DNA of 43,165 nt from an uncultured Rhodospira sp. (GCF_937138205.1 NZ_CAKZOT010000049.1:1-43165); one strand, 5' to 3'. Shown: positions 1 to 11,106, counted from the stretch's first letter. Notes: generated by a model not told the origin, from the letters alone. Numbers and translations: made by a program.

Positions 1-97
1 TAATTTCCAGTTATCATCGCCCTCCAAATGTGGCCGACATCGCCCGCCTTCTGGCCGCAGCAGAAAACGGGGGTTTTCCCATCTATCCGGCCGCCCC

Positions 98-1087
98 CTA
101 CCCCCCCGTGACACTCATGTGCCGGGCGATGGCCGGGCGGTTGTCGCGGTCGATGGCGAAGTCGTGGCCCTTGGGCTTGCGGGCGATGGCGGCGTCGATG
201 GCCTCCGACAGCGGGCCGTCGTCGTTTGGGAAGGCCCGCAGCGGCGCGCGCAGGTCGGCGGCGTCCTCCTGGCCCAGGCACATATACAGCGTCCCCGTGC
301 AGGTCAGCCGTACGCGGTTACAGCCCTCGCAGAAGTTATGCGTCAAGGGCGTGATGAAGCCGATGCGCCGGCCGGTCTCGGCCACCTCGACATAGCGCGC
401 CGGGCCGCCGGTGCGGTGGGTGCTGTCGCGCAGGGTCCAGGTTTCGGCCAGACGCTCCCGCACCACCGACAGCGGCAGATAGTGGTCCACGCGGCCGGCA
501 CCGATGTCGCCCATCGGCATGGTCTCGATGAAGCAGAGATCCAGGCCGCGCTCGCCGCACCAGGCGATCAGACGGTCGTATTCGTCGTCGTTGATCCCGC
601 GCAGGGCAACGGTGTTGATCTTGACGTGCAGGCCGGCCGCGCGGGCGGCGGCGATGCCTTCCATCACGCGGTCGAAGTCGCCACGTCGGGTGATGGCCCG
701 GAACCGCTCGGGATCCAGCGTATCGAGCGAGACGTTGAGGCGCCGCACGCCACAGGCGGCCAGTTCCGGCGCGAAGCGGGCCAGTTGGGTGGCGTTGGTG
801 GTCAGGGTCAGTTCGTCCAGGCCGCCGCCGTCGAGCATCCGCCCCAGGCGGCGGAACAGCACCATGATGTCCTTGCGCACCAGCGGCTCGCCGCCGGTGA
901 TGCGCAGCTTGCGGACACCCTTGGCCACGAAGGCGCGGCAGACACGGTCCAGTTCCTCCAGCGTCAGCAGGTCGCGCTTGGGCAGGAAGGTCATCTCTTC
1001 CGCCATGCAGTACTGGCACCGCAGGTCGCAACGGTCGGTGACCGAGACGCGCAGATAGGTGATATGGCGGCCGAAGGGGTCGATCAT
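98..1087 (-). CDS. moaA: GTP 3',8-cyclase MoaA (molybdopterin biosynthesis)
   Basis: Radical-SAM enzyme that, with MoaC, turns GTP into cyclic pyranopterin monophosphate, the first step of molybdenum cofactor synthesis in the cytosol. The 329-residue product has the family's usual length. The radical-SAM cluster motif is CxxxCxYC at C20, C24 and C27. A second cluster is formed by C253, C256 and C270 in the MoaA spacing CX2CX13C. The protein ends in the double glycine that MoaA needs for activity. The frame stays open upstream to 1270, but the start at 1087 ([13 protein letters not shown]) matches the family N-terminus, so the longer form was rejected. The DUF2478-DUF364 gene two genes upstream may be a molybdenum partner (inference). 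A short hairpin at 63-78 lies downstream but lacks a clear T-run. Confidence 0.96.
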   Translation of the reverse strand: MIDPFGRHITYLRVSVTDRCDLRCQYCMAEEMTFLPKRDLLTLEELDRVCRAFVAKGVRKLRITGGEPLVRKDIMVLFRRLGRMLDGGGLDELTLTTNATQLARFAPELAACGVRRLNVSLDTLDPERFRAITRRGDFDRVMEGIAAARAAGLHVKINTVALRGINDDEYDRLIAWCGERGLDLCFIETMPMGDIGAGRVDHYLPLSVVRERLAETWTLRDSTHRTGGPARYVEVAETGRRIGFITPLTHNFCEGCNRVRLTCTGTLYMCLGQEDAADLRAPLRAFPNDDGPLSEAIDAAIARKPKGHDFAIDRDNRPAIARHMSVTGG

Positions 1088-1300
1088 CCCGGACGGTTCC
1101 CTGTGTCGATGTGTTTGTTTTTGTTTCGGTGTTGTGACCCCAACATAGCGATCCGGGGCCGCACCGACCAGGGGCGCCGCGCGTGACACCGACAGCGACC
1201 CGTTGGTGCGCCGGCGGGCGTGCAACCGCGAGCAAAGGCCCCATTCATGGGGCCGTTTCTGGCCGTCCAAATTACAGGCCTTTGGGAGACGCAGCGGCGA

Positions 1301-1729
1301 CTATGCCTGTTTTTTGCTGATCCGGGACGCGATCAACAGGCACAATGCCAACTCAAGACCGATGATGCCGGCACCAACAATCAAACCGACAGCGGACCAG
1401 TACGCATCTCCCGCGGCAATCGTATAGGCACAAAGCGACATCAAGGGCGGGACGAGAAGCGCGAAAACAGTACTAAAAATATCGGAACCACGCTTTGTTT
1501 TATCGGCCATCTTGGCTAGCGTCAAGAAGCACAGCGTCAGCCCAAGCCCAAGCAAAGTCAAACCCATAATCAGGCCGATGCCAGACCAGTACTCATTCGA
1601 CCCCGCAACAAGGTAAGCGCTGAGCGTCAATACTGGCAGCATCAATATTGCGACGATTCGATTCAATGGACCGCTAGAACCTTTTTGAATCTCAAACCGA
1701 AGCCTCCACTTCTCGTTATCTTTAGACAT
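1301..1729 (-). CDS. small membrane protein with an internal duplication, family unknown
   Basis: I do not recognise this 142-residue protein. It has about four hydrophobic helices in two similar halves: each contains a P-x-L, A-Y, Y-W-S, G-L-I and L-x-L-C pattern about 55 residues apart (AYLVAGSNEYWSGIGLI versus AYTIAAGDAYWSAVGLI). This suggests duplication of a two-helix hairpin. The N-terminus is charged and cytoplasmic-looking. The start at 1729 is chosen because a GGGAG lies 7 nt upstream; a GTG at 1789 is open but falls inside the arm of a palindromic repeat. Base composition is visibly more AT-rich than the neighbouring moaA and DUF2478 genes, which fits horizontal acquisition. An ion-channel or transporter-like role is possible, but nothing in the sequence shows it. 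Confidence 0.7.
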   Translation of the reverse strand: MSKDNEKWRLRFEIQKGSSGPLNRIVAILMLPVLTLSAYLVAGSNEYWSGIGLIMGLTLLGLGLTLCFLTLAKMADKTKRGSDIFSTVFALLVPPLMSLCAYTIAAGDAYWSAVGLIVGAGIIGLELALCLLIASRISKKQA

Positions 1730-1778
1730 AAACGATCTCCCGAAGGCTGTGATTGCAAAGCGGTTATTAATATCTACC

Positions 1779-1875
1779 GGCTTATTCACGTGGCTCAGGC
1801 GAACTCAACATGTTGTACCAGAGAGCTGTCCCAGGGTACCAGACCGCGCCTCTCCCGGAGCCACGTGAATAAGCC
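1779..1875. repeat. 97-bp palindromic dispersed repeat, copy A
   Basis: The 18-bp arms GGCTTATTCACGTGGCTC (1779-1796) and its exact reverse complement (1858-1875) enclose about 61 bp. A second copy of identical length lies at 16627-16723; ungapped comparison by eye gives roughly 76 of 97 identical positions. The arm difference G/T at position 12 is matched by C/A in the opposite arm, so pairing is preserved in both copies. It has no coding capacity and is probably a small non-autonomous palindromic element. It lies just upstream of the small membrane-protein gene and could form a hairpin in its leader. Confidence 0.85.
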
Positions 1876-1939
1876 TTTTCCGGGCACGGTCAACGGCGGC
1901 ACATGGGCTGCTGAGGGAGACGCATAGGCCCATCTTGAG

Positions 1940-3202
1940 CTATAGGCCCGCTGGCGCGCCCAGCACGACATCCCGGCCGAACCGCCGGAGGGCGCGGGCG
2001 CCGCAGCCCTCGGCCACCGCGCGGGCCAGGCCTTCGGCGTCGGTCACCACCAAGCCCGCCAGCGTGGTCACACCGTGGTCGAATAGCATCGGCGACAGCG
2101 GTGTGCCGGGACCGACCACCGTCACCTCGGCATCCGGCCGCGTCAGCGCCAGCAGCCCGGGCAGCGTGCCGTTGGCGAAGGTCGAGGCGGTCAGCAGCAC
2201 CGCGTCGGCATCCGGGATCAGCGCGGCGGCGGCGTGCTCCGGGTGGCGGTCGGGACCGGGCGTGCGCTCGATCACGCGCACGTGCGGGGCACGCTCGCGC
2301 ACGCCCGGGAAGGCGCCGACCATCACCGGCGTCTCGGCCGTGGCGGCGGCCTCGGCGAACAGGTCGAGGCCGTTGGCCGTCTTGCCCGCCAGATCGCCCC
2401 GGTTGAGGTCGGCGTTGAGGGCGGCATTCAGCGCGGCGGCGCCGATCGCCTGGGCCATCGGGCCGTGCCCGCGTGCGCCGACGGCGAGTTCGGCCAGGGG
2501 CCGCCCGGTCAGATCGCCCGCGCCCGGCGGCGGCCGGCAGCCATGCCCGTCCCGCGTCGGCGTCTGCGCCAGGCCGACGCCGTCCGGCCCCTCCACCAGC
2601 GTCCAGTTGAGGCCGACGACGACGCGGCGCGCCGTCGCGTCGGCCGGGACCGCGCTCAGCAGCTCGTCGTACAGGCCATGCGGCCCCCACCAGCGCCAGC
2701 AGGCCTCCAGCGTTGGCGCCAGCAGCCGCCCCACCGGCGCGGTGGCGTGCAGCCAGTCCAGCGCGTGCGACTCCGGCACCAGGGTCAGCACCGGCACGCG
2801 CTCGGCCAGGGCGGCGAACATCTCGTGCGCCAGCCCCTGGCCCTCGGCCTCCAGGTGCGAGAACTTGGAGACGATCAACAGATCGACGCCCCGCGCCAGG
2901 GCCGCGCGCAACACGGTGCTGGCCCCGGCGAGGCCCTGGGTGTCGATGGAGCAGGCCTTCGAGTCCGGGCCGAGCTTCTGCATGATGTCGTGCGGCGCGC
3001 CGGACGCCACATCGATCACGTCCATGCGCACCTTGCGGCCGGCGGCGTCGCGCTCGGTGACCTGGGCCAGCCCGCCGACCCGCACGCCGCGCGCCCGCAA
3101 CGCGGCGGCAAAGGCGCGCAGGTGTGTTTCCGCCGCGCCCTCACCGGAGCGGTAGAGCATGGCCGCCGGGCCGGGGCGGGGTGTTCGTGGATCAGGCATC
3201 AT
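1940..3202 (-). CDS. DUF2478 - DUF4213/DUF364 fusion protein
   Basis: The 420-residue product appears to join two uncharacterised modules. Residues about 15-170 resemble DUF2478 (pattern AMLYRSGEG, a conserved CSIDTQGLAGAS at 84-95, and a terminal W-R-W-W-G-P). Residues about 175-262 resemble DUF4213 (GLNWTLVEG, GLAQTP). Residues about 275-415 resemble DUF364, a Rossmann-like domain proposed for heavy-metal chelation. DUF2478 proteins are typically seen near molybdate or molybdenum-cofactor genes, and moaA lies downstream on the same strand, so a role in molybdenum handling is a reasonable inference. No signal peptide or membrane segment is seen, so it is probably cytosolic. The start could be 3202 or the ATG at 3199; no strong ribosome site is visible. 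Domain names are from memory and need a profile search. Confidence 0.82.
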   Translation of the reverse strand: MMPDPRTPRPGPAAMLYRSGEGAAETHLRAFAAALRARGVRVGGLAQVTERDAAGRKVRMDVIDVASGAPHDIMQKLGPDSKACSIDTQGLAGASTVLRAALARGVDLLIVSKFSHLEAEGQGLAHEMFAALAERVPVLTLVPESHALDWLHATAPVGRLLAPTLEACWRWWGPHGLYDELLSAVPADATARRVVVGLNWTLVEGPDGVGLAQTPTRDGHGCRPPPGAGDLTGRPLAELAVGARGHGPMAQAIGAAALNAALNADLNRGDLAGKTANGLDLFAEAAATAETPVMVGAFPGVRERAPHVRVIERTPGPDRHPEHAAAALIPDADAVLLTASTFANGTLPGLLALTRPDAEVTVVGPGTPLSPMLFDHGVTTLAGLVVTDAEGLARAVAEGCGARALRRFGRDVVLGAPAGL

Positions 3203-3248
3203 GCTCGCCGGACACCAGCCCTAGCCGCTCGTGCCAGTCGGCCAGGGA

Positions 3249-3695
3249 CTAGTCGGGGTAGCCGTCGAAGTGCCGGTCGGCCGGGCCGTCGGGGCCGGCC
3301 ACCCAGTCGGGCTTGCCGGCCAGCATCAGGTGGAGCCGCTCCGGCGGCACCGGCAACGGCGTTTCGATGGCGCCCGCGTGGGGATGGATGAGGTCGGGCC
3401 AGCGCGGATCCCACACCCACAGCGCCGTGCCGCAGTGCTTGCAGAAATGGCGCTCGCCAGGGCTTTCGCCGCCGTCCTCCAGCCGGGCGTGATAAACCGT
3501 GACGTGTTCCCGGCCCGTCACGGCCAACGACGCCGCCTCGGCCCCCAGATTGATGGCGAAGCCGCCGCTGCCGGCCGTCTTGCGGCAGATCGAACAGTAG
3601 CAGAGGTTGAACGGCACAGGGTGCGCGGACTCGACGCTGAACGTGACCGCGCCGCAATGGCAGGATCCGGATAGCTGCATGGGCGAGGCTCCCAT
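3249..3695 (-). CDS. GFA/CENP-V fold zinc-binding protein
   Basis: A 148-residue protein of the family named after glutathione-dependent formaldehyde-activating enzyme. The zinc-binding cysteines are in the expected places: GSCHCG (C12, C14), CYCSICRK (C32, C34, C37) and FCKHCG (C85, C88). The length suits a single-domain member. Most members have no proven reaction, so glutathione or formaldehyde specificity should not be assumed. It lies 46 bp upstream of the DUF2478 fusion gene on the same strand and may share its transcript. It is GC-rich like the surrounding chromosome. Confidence 0.88.
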   Translation of the reverse strand: MGASPMQLSGSCHCGAVTFSVESAHPVPFNLCYCSICRKTAGSGGFAINLGAEAASLAVTGREHVTVYHARLEDGGESPGERHFCKHCGTALWVWDPRWPDLIHPHAGAIETPLPVPPERLHLMLAGKPDWVAGPDGPADRHFDGYPD

Positions 3696-3707
3696 TGGCG
3701 AGCGTTG

Positions 3708-4346
3708 CTACGCGGTGCCGCCGTCCGACGCCGGGTAGGCTTCGTCCCCCGGTCCGCCGGGCGCTGCCGGCGGCGGGGAATAGCTTTCATTGAGGCTGAC
3801 TGCTTCGTCGCTCCACTGCTTTGCTACAGCTTGGTAATTTTCGAACAATGCTGCGTGGTAAATCCACCTGCCGGTGCGTGCGTCCCACCTCCAACGCTCC
3901 CGCTGGATGAAATCAGCGGCAGTATTCCAATCCCGTACAAATGGCCCACGCATCCAGCGTTTATAAAGCGCATCGCTAAACACACCTTCTTGGATGCCGA
4001 TCGCGATCAACTCATAATGGTTCAAATACTGCTGCACATCACTCCTCATCCTTCTGAACTCAGTGGAACTGGGAGAATGTAGTCTATCAAATAGCCCTTC
4101 TTGTTTTACGAAGCTAAACGTTCTGTGAATGCCGCTGTAATGCTCTCCTTGCTCAATCTCGAATATACGAAGCATCGTGTTAATTCTTCTGTTCCGCTCA
4201 GAAGAGTTATAATTCAGGACAACCAAGAGGATCGCCGCCGAAGCAGATATAAATAGAATAATGGGAGAAATAAGGAGGGCCCACAGAGGCGGCCATTGTT
4301 CAGACGTGGCAACCGCTACCAACTCAGGGTTAGGCGCCATATCCAT
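3708..4346 (-). CDS. DUF4760-like single-pass membrane protein
   Basis: A 212-residue protein with one N-terminal transmembrane helix (about residues 23-45) followed by a soluble helical region. The central part (LNHYELIAIGIQEGVFSD, then WMRGPF and FIQRERWRWD) resembles DUF4760, a family of unknown function often found in accessory regions; this assignment is from memory. The tail is proline- and glycine-rich. The start at 4346 has GAGG 7 nt upstream. The gene is clearly more AT-rich than the flanking GFA and cobS genes, suggesting transfer. It sits directly downstream of cobS, where cobT is often found, so it may have displaced part of a cobalamin operon (inference). Confidence 0.75.
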   Translation of the reverse strand: MDMAPNPELVAVATSEQWPPLWALLISPIILFISASAAILLVVLNYNSSERNRRINTMLRIFEIEQGEHYSGIHRTFSFVKQEGLFDRLHSPSSTEFRRMRSDVQQYLNHYELIAIGIQEGVFSDALYKRWMRGPFVRDWNTAADFIQRERWRWDARTGRWIYHAALFENYQAVAKQWSDEAVSLNESYSPPPAAPGGPGDEAYPASDGGTA

Positions 4347-4390
4347 CGCGGGCCCTCAAATCTACGACCACATCCAACGCTATCTATGCT

Positions 4391-5377
4391 TTACGCCACC
4401 GTCAGGTTGACCGCGCTTTCCTTCAACTCGGCGCCGAAGCAGCGCTGGTAGTACTCGGCGATCAGCGGCCGTTCGGTCTCGTCGCACTTGTTGAGGAACG
4501 TCACCCGGAAGGCGAACGCCACATCGCCGAAGATGGTGGCGTTCTCGGCCCAGGTCAGCACGGTGCGCGGGCTCATGACGGTGGAGATGTCGCCGTTGAT
4601 GAAGCCGTTGCGGGTCAGGTCGGCGACCGCCACCATCTGGCTGATCAGCTTGCGGCCCTCGGGCGTGTCGTACTCGGGGCGCTTGGCGACCGAGATCTCG
4701 ACCTCGGCGTCGTGCTCCAGATAGTTCAGGGTGGCGACGATGTTCCAGCGGTCCATCTGCCCCTGGTTGATCTGCTGCGTGCCGTGATAGAGGCCGGTCG
4801 TATCGCCCAGACCGACCGTGTTGGCGGTCGAGAACAGGCGGAACGAGGGGTGCGGCCGGATCACCTTGTTCTGGTCCAGCAGGGTCAGGCGCCCTTCGAC
4901 CTCCAGCACGCGCTGGATCACGAACATCACGTCCGGGCGGCCGGCGTCGTACTCGTCGAACACCAGGGCGCAGGCGTGCTGCAACGCCCACGGCAGAATG
5001 CCCTCACGGAACTCGGTCACCTGCAGGCCGTCGCGCAGCACGATGGCGTCCTTGCCCACCAGATCGATGCGGCTGACGTGGCTGTCCAGGTTCACCCGGA
5101 TGCAGGGCCAGTTGAGGCGGGCGGCCACCTGTTCGATGTGGGTGGACTTGCCGGTGCCGTGGTAGCCCTGGATCATGACGCGGCGGTTGTGGGCAAAGCC
5201 GGCCAGGATCGCCAGCGTCGTATCGCGGTCGAAGCGGTAGTTGGGGTCGAGGTCGGGCACGTGCTCGGTCTTCGTCGAGAAGGCGGGCACCTGCTTGTCC
5301 GAATCGATGCCGAAGACCTCGCGCACCGAAACGGTGGTCTCGGGTGTCGTCAGAGGTGGCTCGGCGGAGATATCCAT
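4391..5377 (-). CDS. cobS: cobaltochelatase subunit CobS
   Basis: AAA+ ATPase subunit of the aerobic cobaltochelatase CobNST, which inserts cobalt into hydrogenobyrinic acid a,c-diamide during cobalamin synthesis. Walker A is GYHGTGKST at residues 71-79 and Walker B is ALVFDEYD at 137-144, with sensor sequence [11 protein letters not shown] further on. The 328-residue length is normal. The start at 5377 ([10 protein letters not shown]) has GAGGA about 5 nt upstream; the frame extends to 5458 but that extension has no family character. The usual partner cobT is not next to it; downstream comes an AT-rich DUF4760-like gene. cobB of the same pathway is 18 kb away. No cobalamin riboswitch signature was found upstream. 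Confidence 0.96.
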   Translation of the reverse strand: MDISAEPPLTTPETTVSVREVFGIDSDKQVPAFSTKTEHVPDLDPNYRFDRDTTLAILAGFAHNRRVMIQGYHGTGKSTHIEQVAARLNWPCIRVNLDSHVSRIDLVGKDAIVLRDGLQVTEFREGILPWALQHACALVFDEYDAGRPDVMFVIQRVLEVEGRLTLLDQNKVIRPHPSFRLFSTANTVGLGDTTGLYHGTQQINQGQMDRWNIVATLNYLEHDAEVEISVAKRPEYDTPEGRKLISQMVAVADLTRNGFINGDISTVMSPRTVLTWAENATIFGDVAFAFRVTFLNKCDETERPLIAEYYQRCFGAELKESAVNLTVA

Positions 5378-5869
5378 GGGGTCCTCGTACGGGTTCTGGA
5401 AACGTGGGCGGAGCGTACTGCAAAGCGCGGCGCCGTGAAAACGGCTTTCACGACTCATCGGCCGACGGACCGCTGGTGATGGGCCGCGCGGCCGGCCGCT
5501 TTGGGCGGGGGCGTTTGCCGGCGCGTGCGCAGGCCTGAGCGTTCAGCGCGGTGTTTCCGGTCCGGCGGTCGGTCGGACTGACGCGGCGACTCTTCCACAC
5601 GGCCCCAGACATGGGGGCGAACGCCCCCAGTGTCCACTGCGGGTCCGATGCACCGCCGCGTCAAGCCCGCGCCACCATAGGGGGTCCGCCGCTTGTAGGT
5701 GTAGCCGGGGGAGACAAGCGCCCATTCGGATTTGAGCGTGTCGAGACCACGGAGGCGTAATAACAGCGGGTCTGCGGGAACCAAGTGAATAGGTAGGCGA
5801 CCCACAAGAGTCCATATCCGAACGGATGGCCTCTGTGGGACCGAGCCGCGCGCTTGGACATCCGCGCCC
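5378..5869. other. 492-bp intergenic region without a credible gene
   Basis: This gap lies between thiC and cobS. Short open frames exist in several phases, but none has a ribosome site and a recognisable product. A 66-residue frame at 5661-5861 on the minus strand looks like repeat-derived sequence. A 7-bp inverted repeat CGTGAAA/TTTCACG (5434-5452) lies 57 bp upstream of the cobS start and could be an operator or hairpin. A stretch at 5776-5793 resembles one arm of the 97-bp palindromic repeat. No cobalamin riboswitch motif is visible. Confidence 0.5.
5776..5793. repeat. possible degraded arm of the 97-bp palindromic repeat
   Basis: GGAACCAAGTGAATAGG matches the right arm of copy B (GGAGCCAAGTGAATAAG) at about 15 of 17 positions. 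No convincing second arm is seen about 97 bp upstream. It may be a decayed third copy or a chance match. Confidence 0.35.
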
Positions 5870-7917
<2,048 letters not shown>

Positions 7918-8062
7918 TGAAGGCACCACGATGGTCGCCCTTGCGGACGATGTCAATCCGGTGACATCCGGCGCAACACGCCACAGGATGGACCTTGCCC
8001 GTTCCGGTTTTTGGTTTGGTGCGTTCCGCCCCGCCGGCAGCGTTTTGGTTGCACGCCCGCCG

Positions 8063-8692
8063 TCATGGCGAAGCGTCACCGCCCGGCGCCGCCTCCTCCG
8101 CCGCCCGGGCCGCGCGGTGCAGCGCCATCAGGTGGCGCAAGCGATCCCGCGCATCCGCGCTGGCCGGATCAAGCCGACAGGCCCGCGCCAGCGCCCGGCC
8201 GGCGGCCAGGGTGTCGCCGGCGGCGGCCAGGGCGGTGCCAAGGCCGATCCACGCCGCCACCGCCTCGGGACGCAGCGCGACCACCCGCCGCGCGGCCGCC
8301 AGAGCCGTTCGGTGGCGCCCGGCCAGACGGGCCACGTCGGCCCACTGGCGCCAGGCCTCCACCGACACGGGACGCACCCGCACCGCGCGCCGGCAGGCGG
8401 TCTCCGCCTCGGCGAACGCGGCCAGCGCGCCCAGGACCGCCCCCAACGCCACCAGTGCCTCCGGGTGGGCGGGCTCCGCCACCAGGGCGCGGCCGCACAG
8501 CTCCAGCGCCTGCCGGGGGCGGCGCCAGGCCAGCGCCACGCGGGCCAGCAGGGTCCACGCATCGGCATCCAGCGGATCGGCCCGCGTGCGCTCGCGGCAC
8601 AGCGTGGCGGCCGTTTCCAGGTCGCCGTTGCGCCAGGCGGCGATCGCCGGCGCCAGCGGCGGCGGCGGTGGTGGGTCCGCGTCGGTCGTCAT
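8063..8692 (-). CDS. tetratricopeptide-repeat protein
   Basis: A 209-residue alanine- and arginine-rich protein built from about five helix-pair repeats with TPR spacing (LCRRA-type helices, A-x-P and G-x-x-L-A-A-x-G patterns, for example ALVAEPAHPEALVALGAVL). TPR folds bind other proteins; no enzyme motif is present and no signal peptide is seen. Its ATG overlaps the stop of the upstream hybrid histidine kinase gene by an ATGA quartet (8689-8692), so the two are probably translationally coupled. The protein may be an accessory partner of that kinase (inference). The proline run near the N-terminus is low-complexity. Confidence 0.85.
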   Translation of the reverse strand: MTTDADPPPPPPLAPAIAAWRNGDLETAATLCRERTRADPLDADAWTLLARVALAWRRPRQALELCGRALVAEPAHPEALVALGAVLGALAAFAEAETACRRAVRVRPVSVEAWRQWADVARLAGRHRTALAAARRVVALRPEAVAAWIGLGTALAAAGDTLAAGRALARACRLDPASADARDRLRHLMALHRAARAAEEAAPGGDASP

Positions 8693-11106
8693 CGTATCGC
8701 CCCTCCGTTCGCCGAGGCGGTGGCGTCCCCGCCCTGGTGAGCCCGGATGAGTTCGGCCAGCTTCAAGCGCAACTGGTCGGGCCGCACCGGCTTGCGCAAC
8801 ACCGGCAGGCCACCCCGGCTGGCGTCGCGCAGCTTTTGGCTTTCGGTGTCACCGGTCAACAGCAGCGCTGGAATCGCGTGCCGGAAGTGGCCGCGCGCCA
8901 GGGCCACCGCCTCGACCCCGGTGCGGCCGCTCGGCAGGCGGAAATCCACCAGCATGACGTCGGGGCGCGCCAGCGTGTCGGTCAGCAGCGCCTCGGTCAG
9001 GTCCGACAGGCCGGCAAAGGCGGAGACCCGGTGCCCCCATCCGTCCAGCAAGAGCGTGAGGCTCTCGCGGACCGGCGCCTCGTCGTCCACCACCACCATG
9101 TGCAGCCGCCCGCGCGCCGCGCTGCCGGCCTCGGCGATCAGCGCGGACACGCCGTCCGCGCCCGGCTCCAGGCGCGCCGGCCCGGCCGTGTCGTCGAAGC
9201 CCGCCTCGTCCTCGGCGTCGATGTGGCACGGCACGGTGACCGAGAACCGCGAGCCGCGTCCGACCACCGAGTCCACGCTCACCGTCACCCCCAGCAGGCG
9301 CGCCACCCGGGTCACGATGCCCAGCCCGAGGCCCAGGCCGCCGCGCTGCACCCCACCGCCACCCGGCGCCGCCGGAACGCGGTGGAAGTCCTCGAAGATC
9401 AGCCGGCACTGGTCCTTCGGAATGCCCTGACCGGTATCGAGCACGTCCAGACGCAGCCAATGCCCGCCATCGACGCGCCGGGCGCCGATCAGCACCTGAC
9501 CGCCTTTGGGGGTGTACTTCAGAGCATTGCCGATGAGATTGCGCAGGATGATCTCCAGCAACGCCGGGTCGCTGTACAGCGTCACCGTGGGCGCCACCAC
9601 GCGAAGCGTGAGTCCCGCCTCGGCCGCCACCGGCGCGAACTCGTCGGCCAGCCGCGTCAACAGGGAGCGGGCGCCGAACGGCCGCTGATCGGGCAGGATC
9701 GCCCCGCCTTCCAGCTTGGAGATGTCGAGCAGGGTGTTCATCAGCTCGGCCAGCCCCTCAAGCGAGCGCTCGACCTTGCCCAGAATATCCTTCTTGGCCG
9801 GATCGTCCTCACGGTTGGACAGGACCGAGACGAAGAGGTTCAGGGCTTGCAGGGGCTGGCGCAGGTCGTGGCTGGCCGCCGCCAGGAAGCGGGTCTTGGC
9901 CAGCAGCGCCTGTTCGGCGGTGGCGATGGCCTCGTGCAGGCGGGCCTCGGCCTCGACCTGCCGCGTGATGTCCTGAACGTGGGTGATGAAATGGTGCGGC
10001 CGGCCCATGCCATCGCGGGCCAGCGCCAGGCTGACAAAGGCCCTCACGACCGCCCCATCCGGCCGCAGGAACCGCTTCTCGCCGGAAAAGACGCGCACGT
10101 CGCCCGCCAGCAGGCGGCGGGCGGCCTCCAGTTCCAGGTTGTGGTCCTCCGGGTGCGTCACCACCGTCACGTCGAGCGCCACCAGGGTGGCCTCATCACG
10201 GCCGAGAATCGTGCACAGCGCCGGATTGACGTCCTGGAAGTGGCCATCCAGCGACAGGATGGCCATGCCGTGCGGCGCGGCGGTGAACGTCTCGCGAAAG
10301 CGGCTCTCGCTGGCCCGCAGGGCGTCCTCGGCGGCGCGCTCCCGCGTGATGTCGGCGATCTGCGCGACGATTTCGTGCGGCGTGCCGTCGGCGGCGCGCG
10401 CCATGGCACAGGTCACCCGCGCCCAGACGATGGTGCCGTTGGGTCGCAGATAGCGCTTTTCGGCGTCGAACGACGCGGCGTTCCCCTCCTGGGCCGCGTC
10501 GAGCCAGGCGATATCGCGCGACCAGTCCTCGGGATGGGTGACCGCGAGCATGGACTGGCCGACCAGGGCCTCCACCGGCCGGTCCAGGATGCGGACCAGG
10601 GCCGGATTGACGCGGCGCCAGCGGCCCTCGGGATCAAGCAGCGCCATGCCGTGCGGCGCCTGGTCGAAAGCGTTGCGGAAGCGGTTCTCGCTGCGCCGCT
10701 CGCGCGGGCGTTCGGCGGGCTGGTCGTCGTCATCCGCGCTCGCGTCATCCTCGAACACGGCCACGGCCGGGCCGTCATCCGCGCCCACCCGCGTCATGCA
10801 GCAGCGCACCACGCGGACACCGCCGTCCGGCGTCGGGATGCGTTCGGTGAGGCGGCGCGGCTCGTCCGCGTCAACGGCGCCGTCACCGCCGGCCTCCAGC
10901 AGGGCGTCGAAGCGGGCGCGGCGGCGTTCGGCCAGTTCCGGCGCCAGGGCCTGGAAGTAGTCTGTACCGATCAGGGACCGCACCTCATCGGCGCCCAGGG
11001 CCGTCGCGGCGGCCCGGTTGGCGTCGACAATCCGGCCGTCCCGATCCAGCAGCAGCACGGCCTGGGGCGACAGATCCAATACCCGATCAAGTCCCTCGCC
11101 CCGCAT
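8689..11106 (-). CDS. PAS-PAS-PAS hybrid histidine kinase with receiver domain
   Basis: An 805-residue soluble sensor kinase. Three PAS-type sensor segments (about 1-110, 140-265 and 266-392) are followed by a HisKA dimerisation domain with phospho-accepting histidine in SHDLRQPLQ near residue 413. A HATPase domain (about 500-635) carries NLIGNALKYTP, DTGQGIP and GLGLGLGIV boxes. A C-terminal receiver (about 680-800) has aspartate in LVDFRLPSG. No transmembrane helix is seen, so it senses a cytosolic signal; PAS domains often bind haem, flavin or small ligands, but none can be assigned here. The two later PAS segments are similar to each other (QAPHGMALL and AAPHGMAIL), suggesting duplication. 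It lies 60 bp downstream of pepA and overlaps the TPR gene by 4 bp. Confidence 0.95.
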   Translation of the reverse strand: MRGEGLDRVLDLSPQAVLLLDRDGRIVDANRAAATALGADEVRSLIGTDYFQALAPELAERRRARFDALLEAGGDGAVDADEPRRLTERIPTPDGGVRVVRCCMTRVGADDGPAVAVFEDDASADDDDQPAERPRERRSENRFRNAFDQAPHGMALLDPEGRWRRVNPALVRILDRPVEALVGQSMLAVTHPEDWSRDIAWLDAAQEGNAASFDAEKRYLRPNGTIVWARVTCAMARAADGTPHEIVAQIADITRERAAEDALRASESRFRETFTAAPHGMAILSLDGHFQDVNPALCTILGRDEATLVALDVTVVTHPEDHNLELEAARRLLAGDVRVFSGEKRFLRPDGAVVRAFVSLALARDGMGRPHHFITHVQDITRQVEAEARLHEAIATAEQALLAKTRFLAAASHDLRQPLQALNLFVSVLSNREDDPAKKDILGKVERSLEGLAELMNTLLDISKLEGGAILPDQRPFGARSLLTRLADEFAPVAAEAGLTLRVVAPTVTLYSDPALLEIILRNLIGNALKYTPKGGQVLIGARRVDGGHWLRLDVLDTGQGIPKDQCRLIFEDFHRVPAAPGGGGVQRGGLGLGLGIVTRVARLLGVTVSVDSVVGRGSRFSVTVPCHIDAEDEAGFDDTAGPARLEPGADGVSALIAEAGSAARGRLHMVVVDDEAPVRESLTLLLDGWGHRVSAFAGLSDLTEALLTDTLARPDVMLVDFRLPSGRTGVEAVALARGHFRHAIPALLLTGDTESQKLRDASRGGLPVLRKPVRPDQLRLKLAELIRAHQGGDATASANGGAIR

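Noticed and set aside
1088-1270. 61-residue N-terminal extension of MoaA
   Set aside because: MoaA proteins begin near the [13 protein letters not shown] segment, which gives a normal 329-residue length.
5661-5861. 66-codon minus-strand frame downstream of thiC
   Set aside because: No ribosome site or recognised domain; part of it is translated repeat-like sequence.
5378-5869. Cobalamin riboswitch upstream of cobS
   Set aside because: Neither the B12 box nor the GCCACTG element was found on the minus strand.
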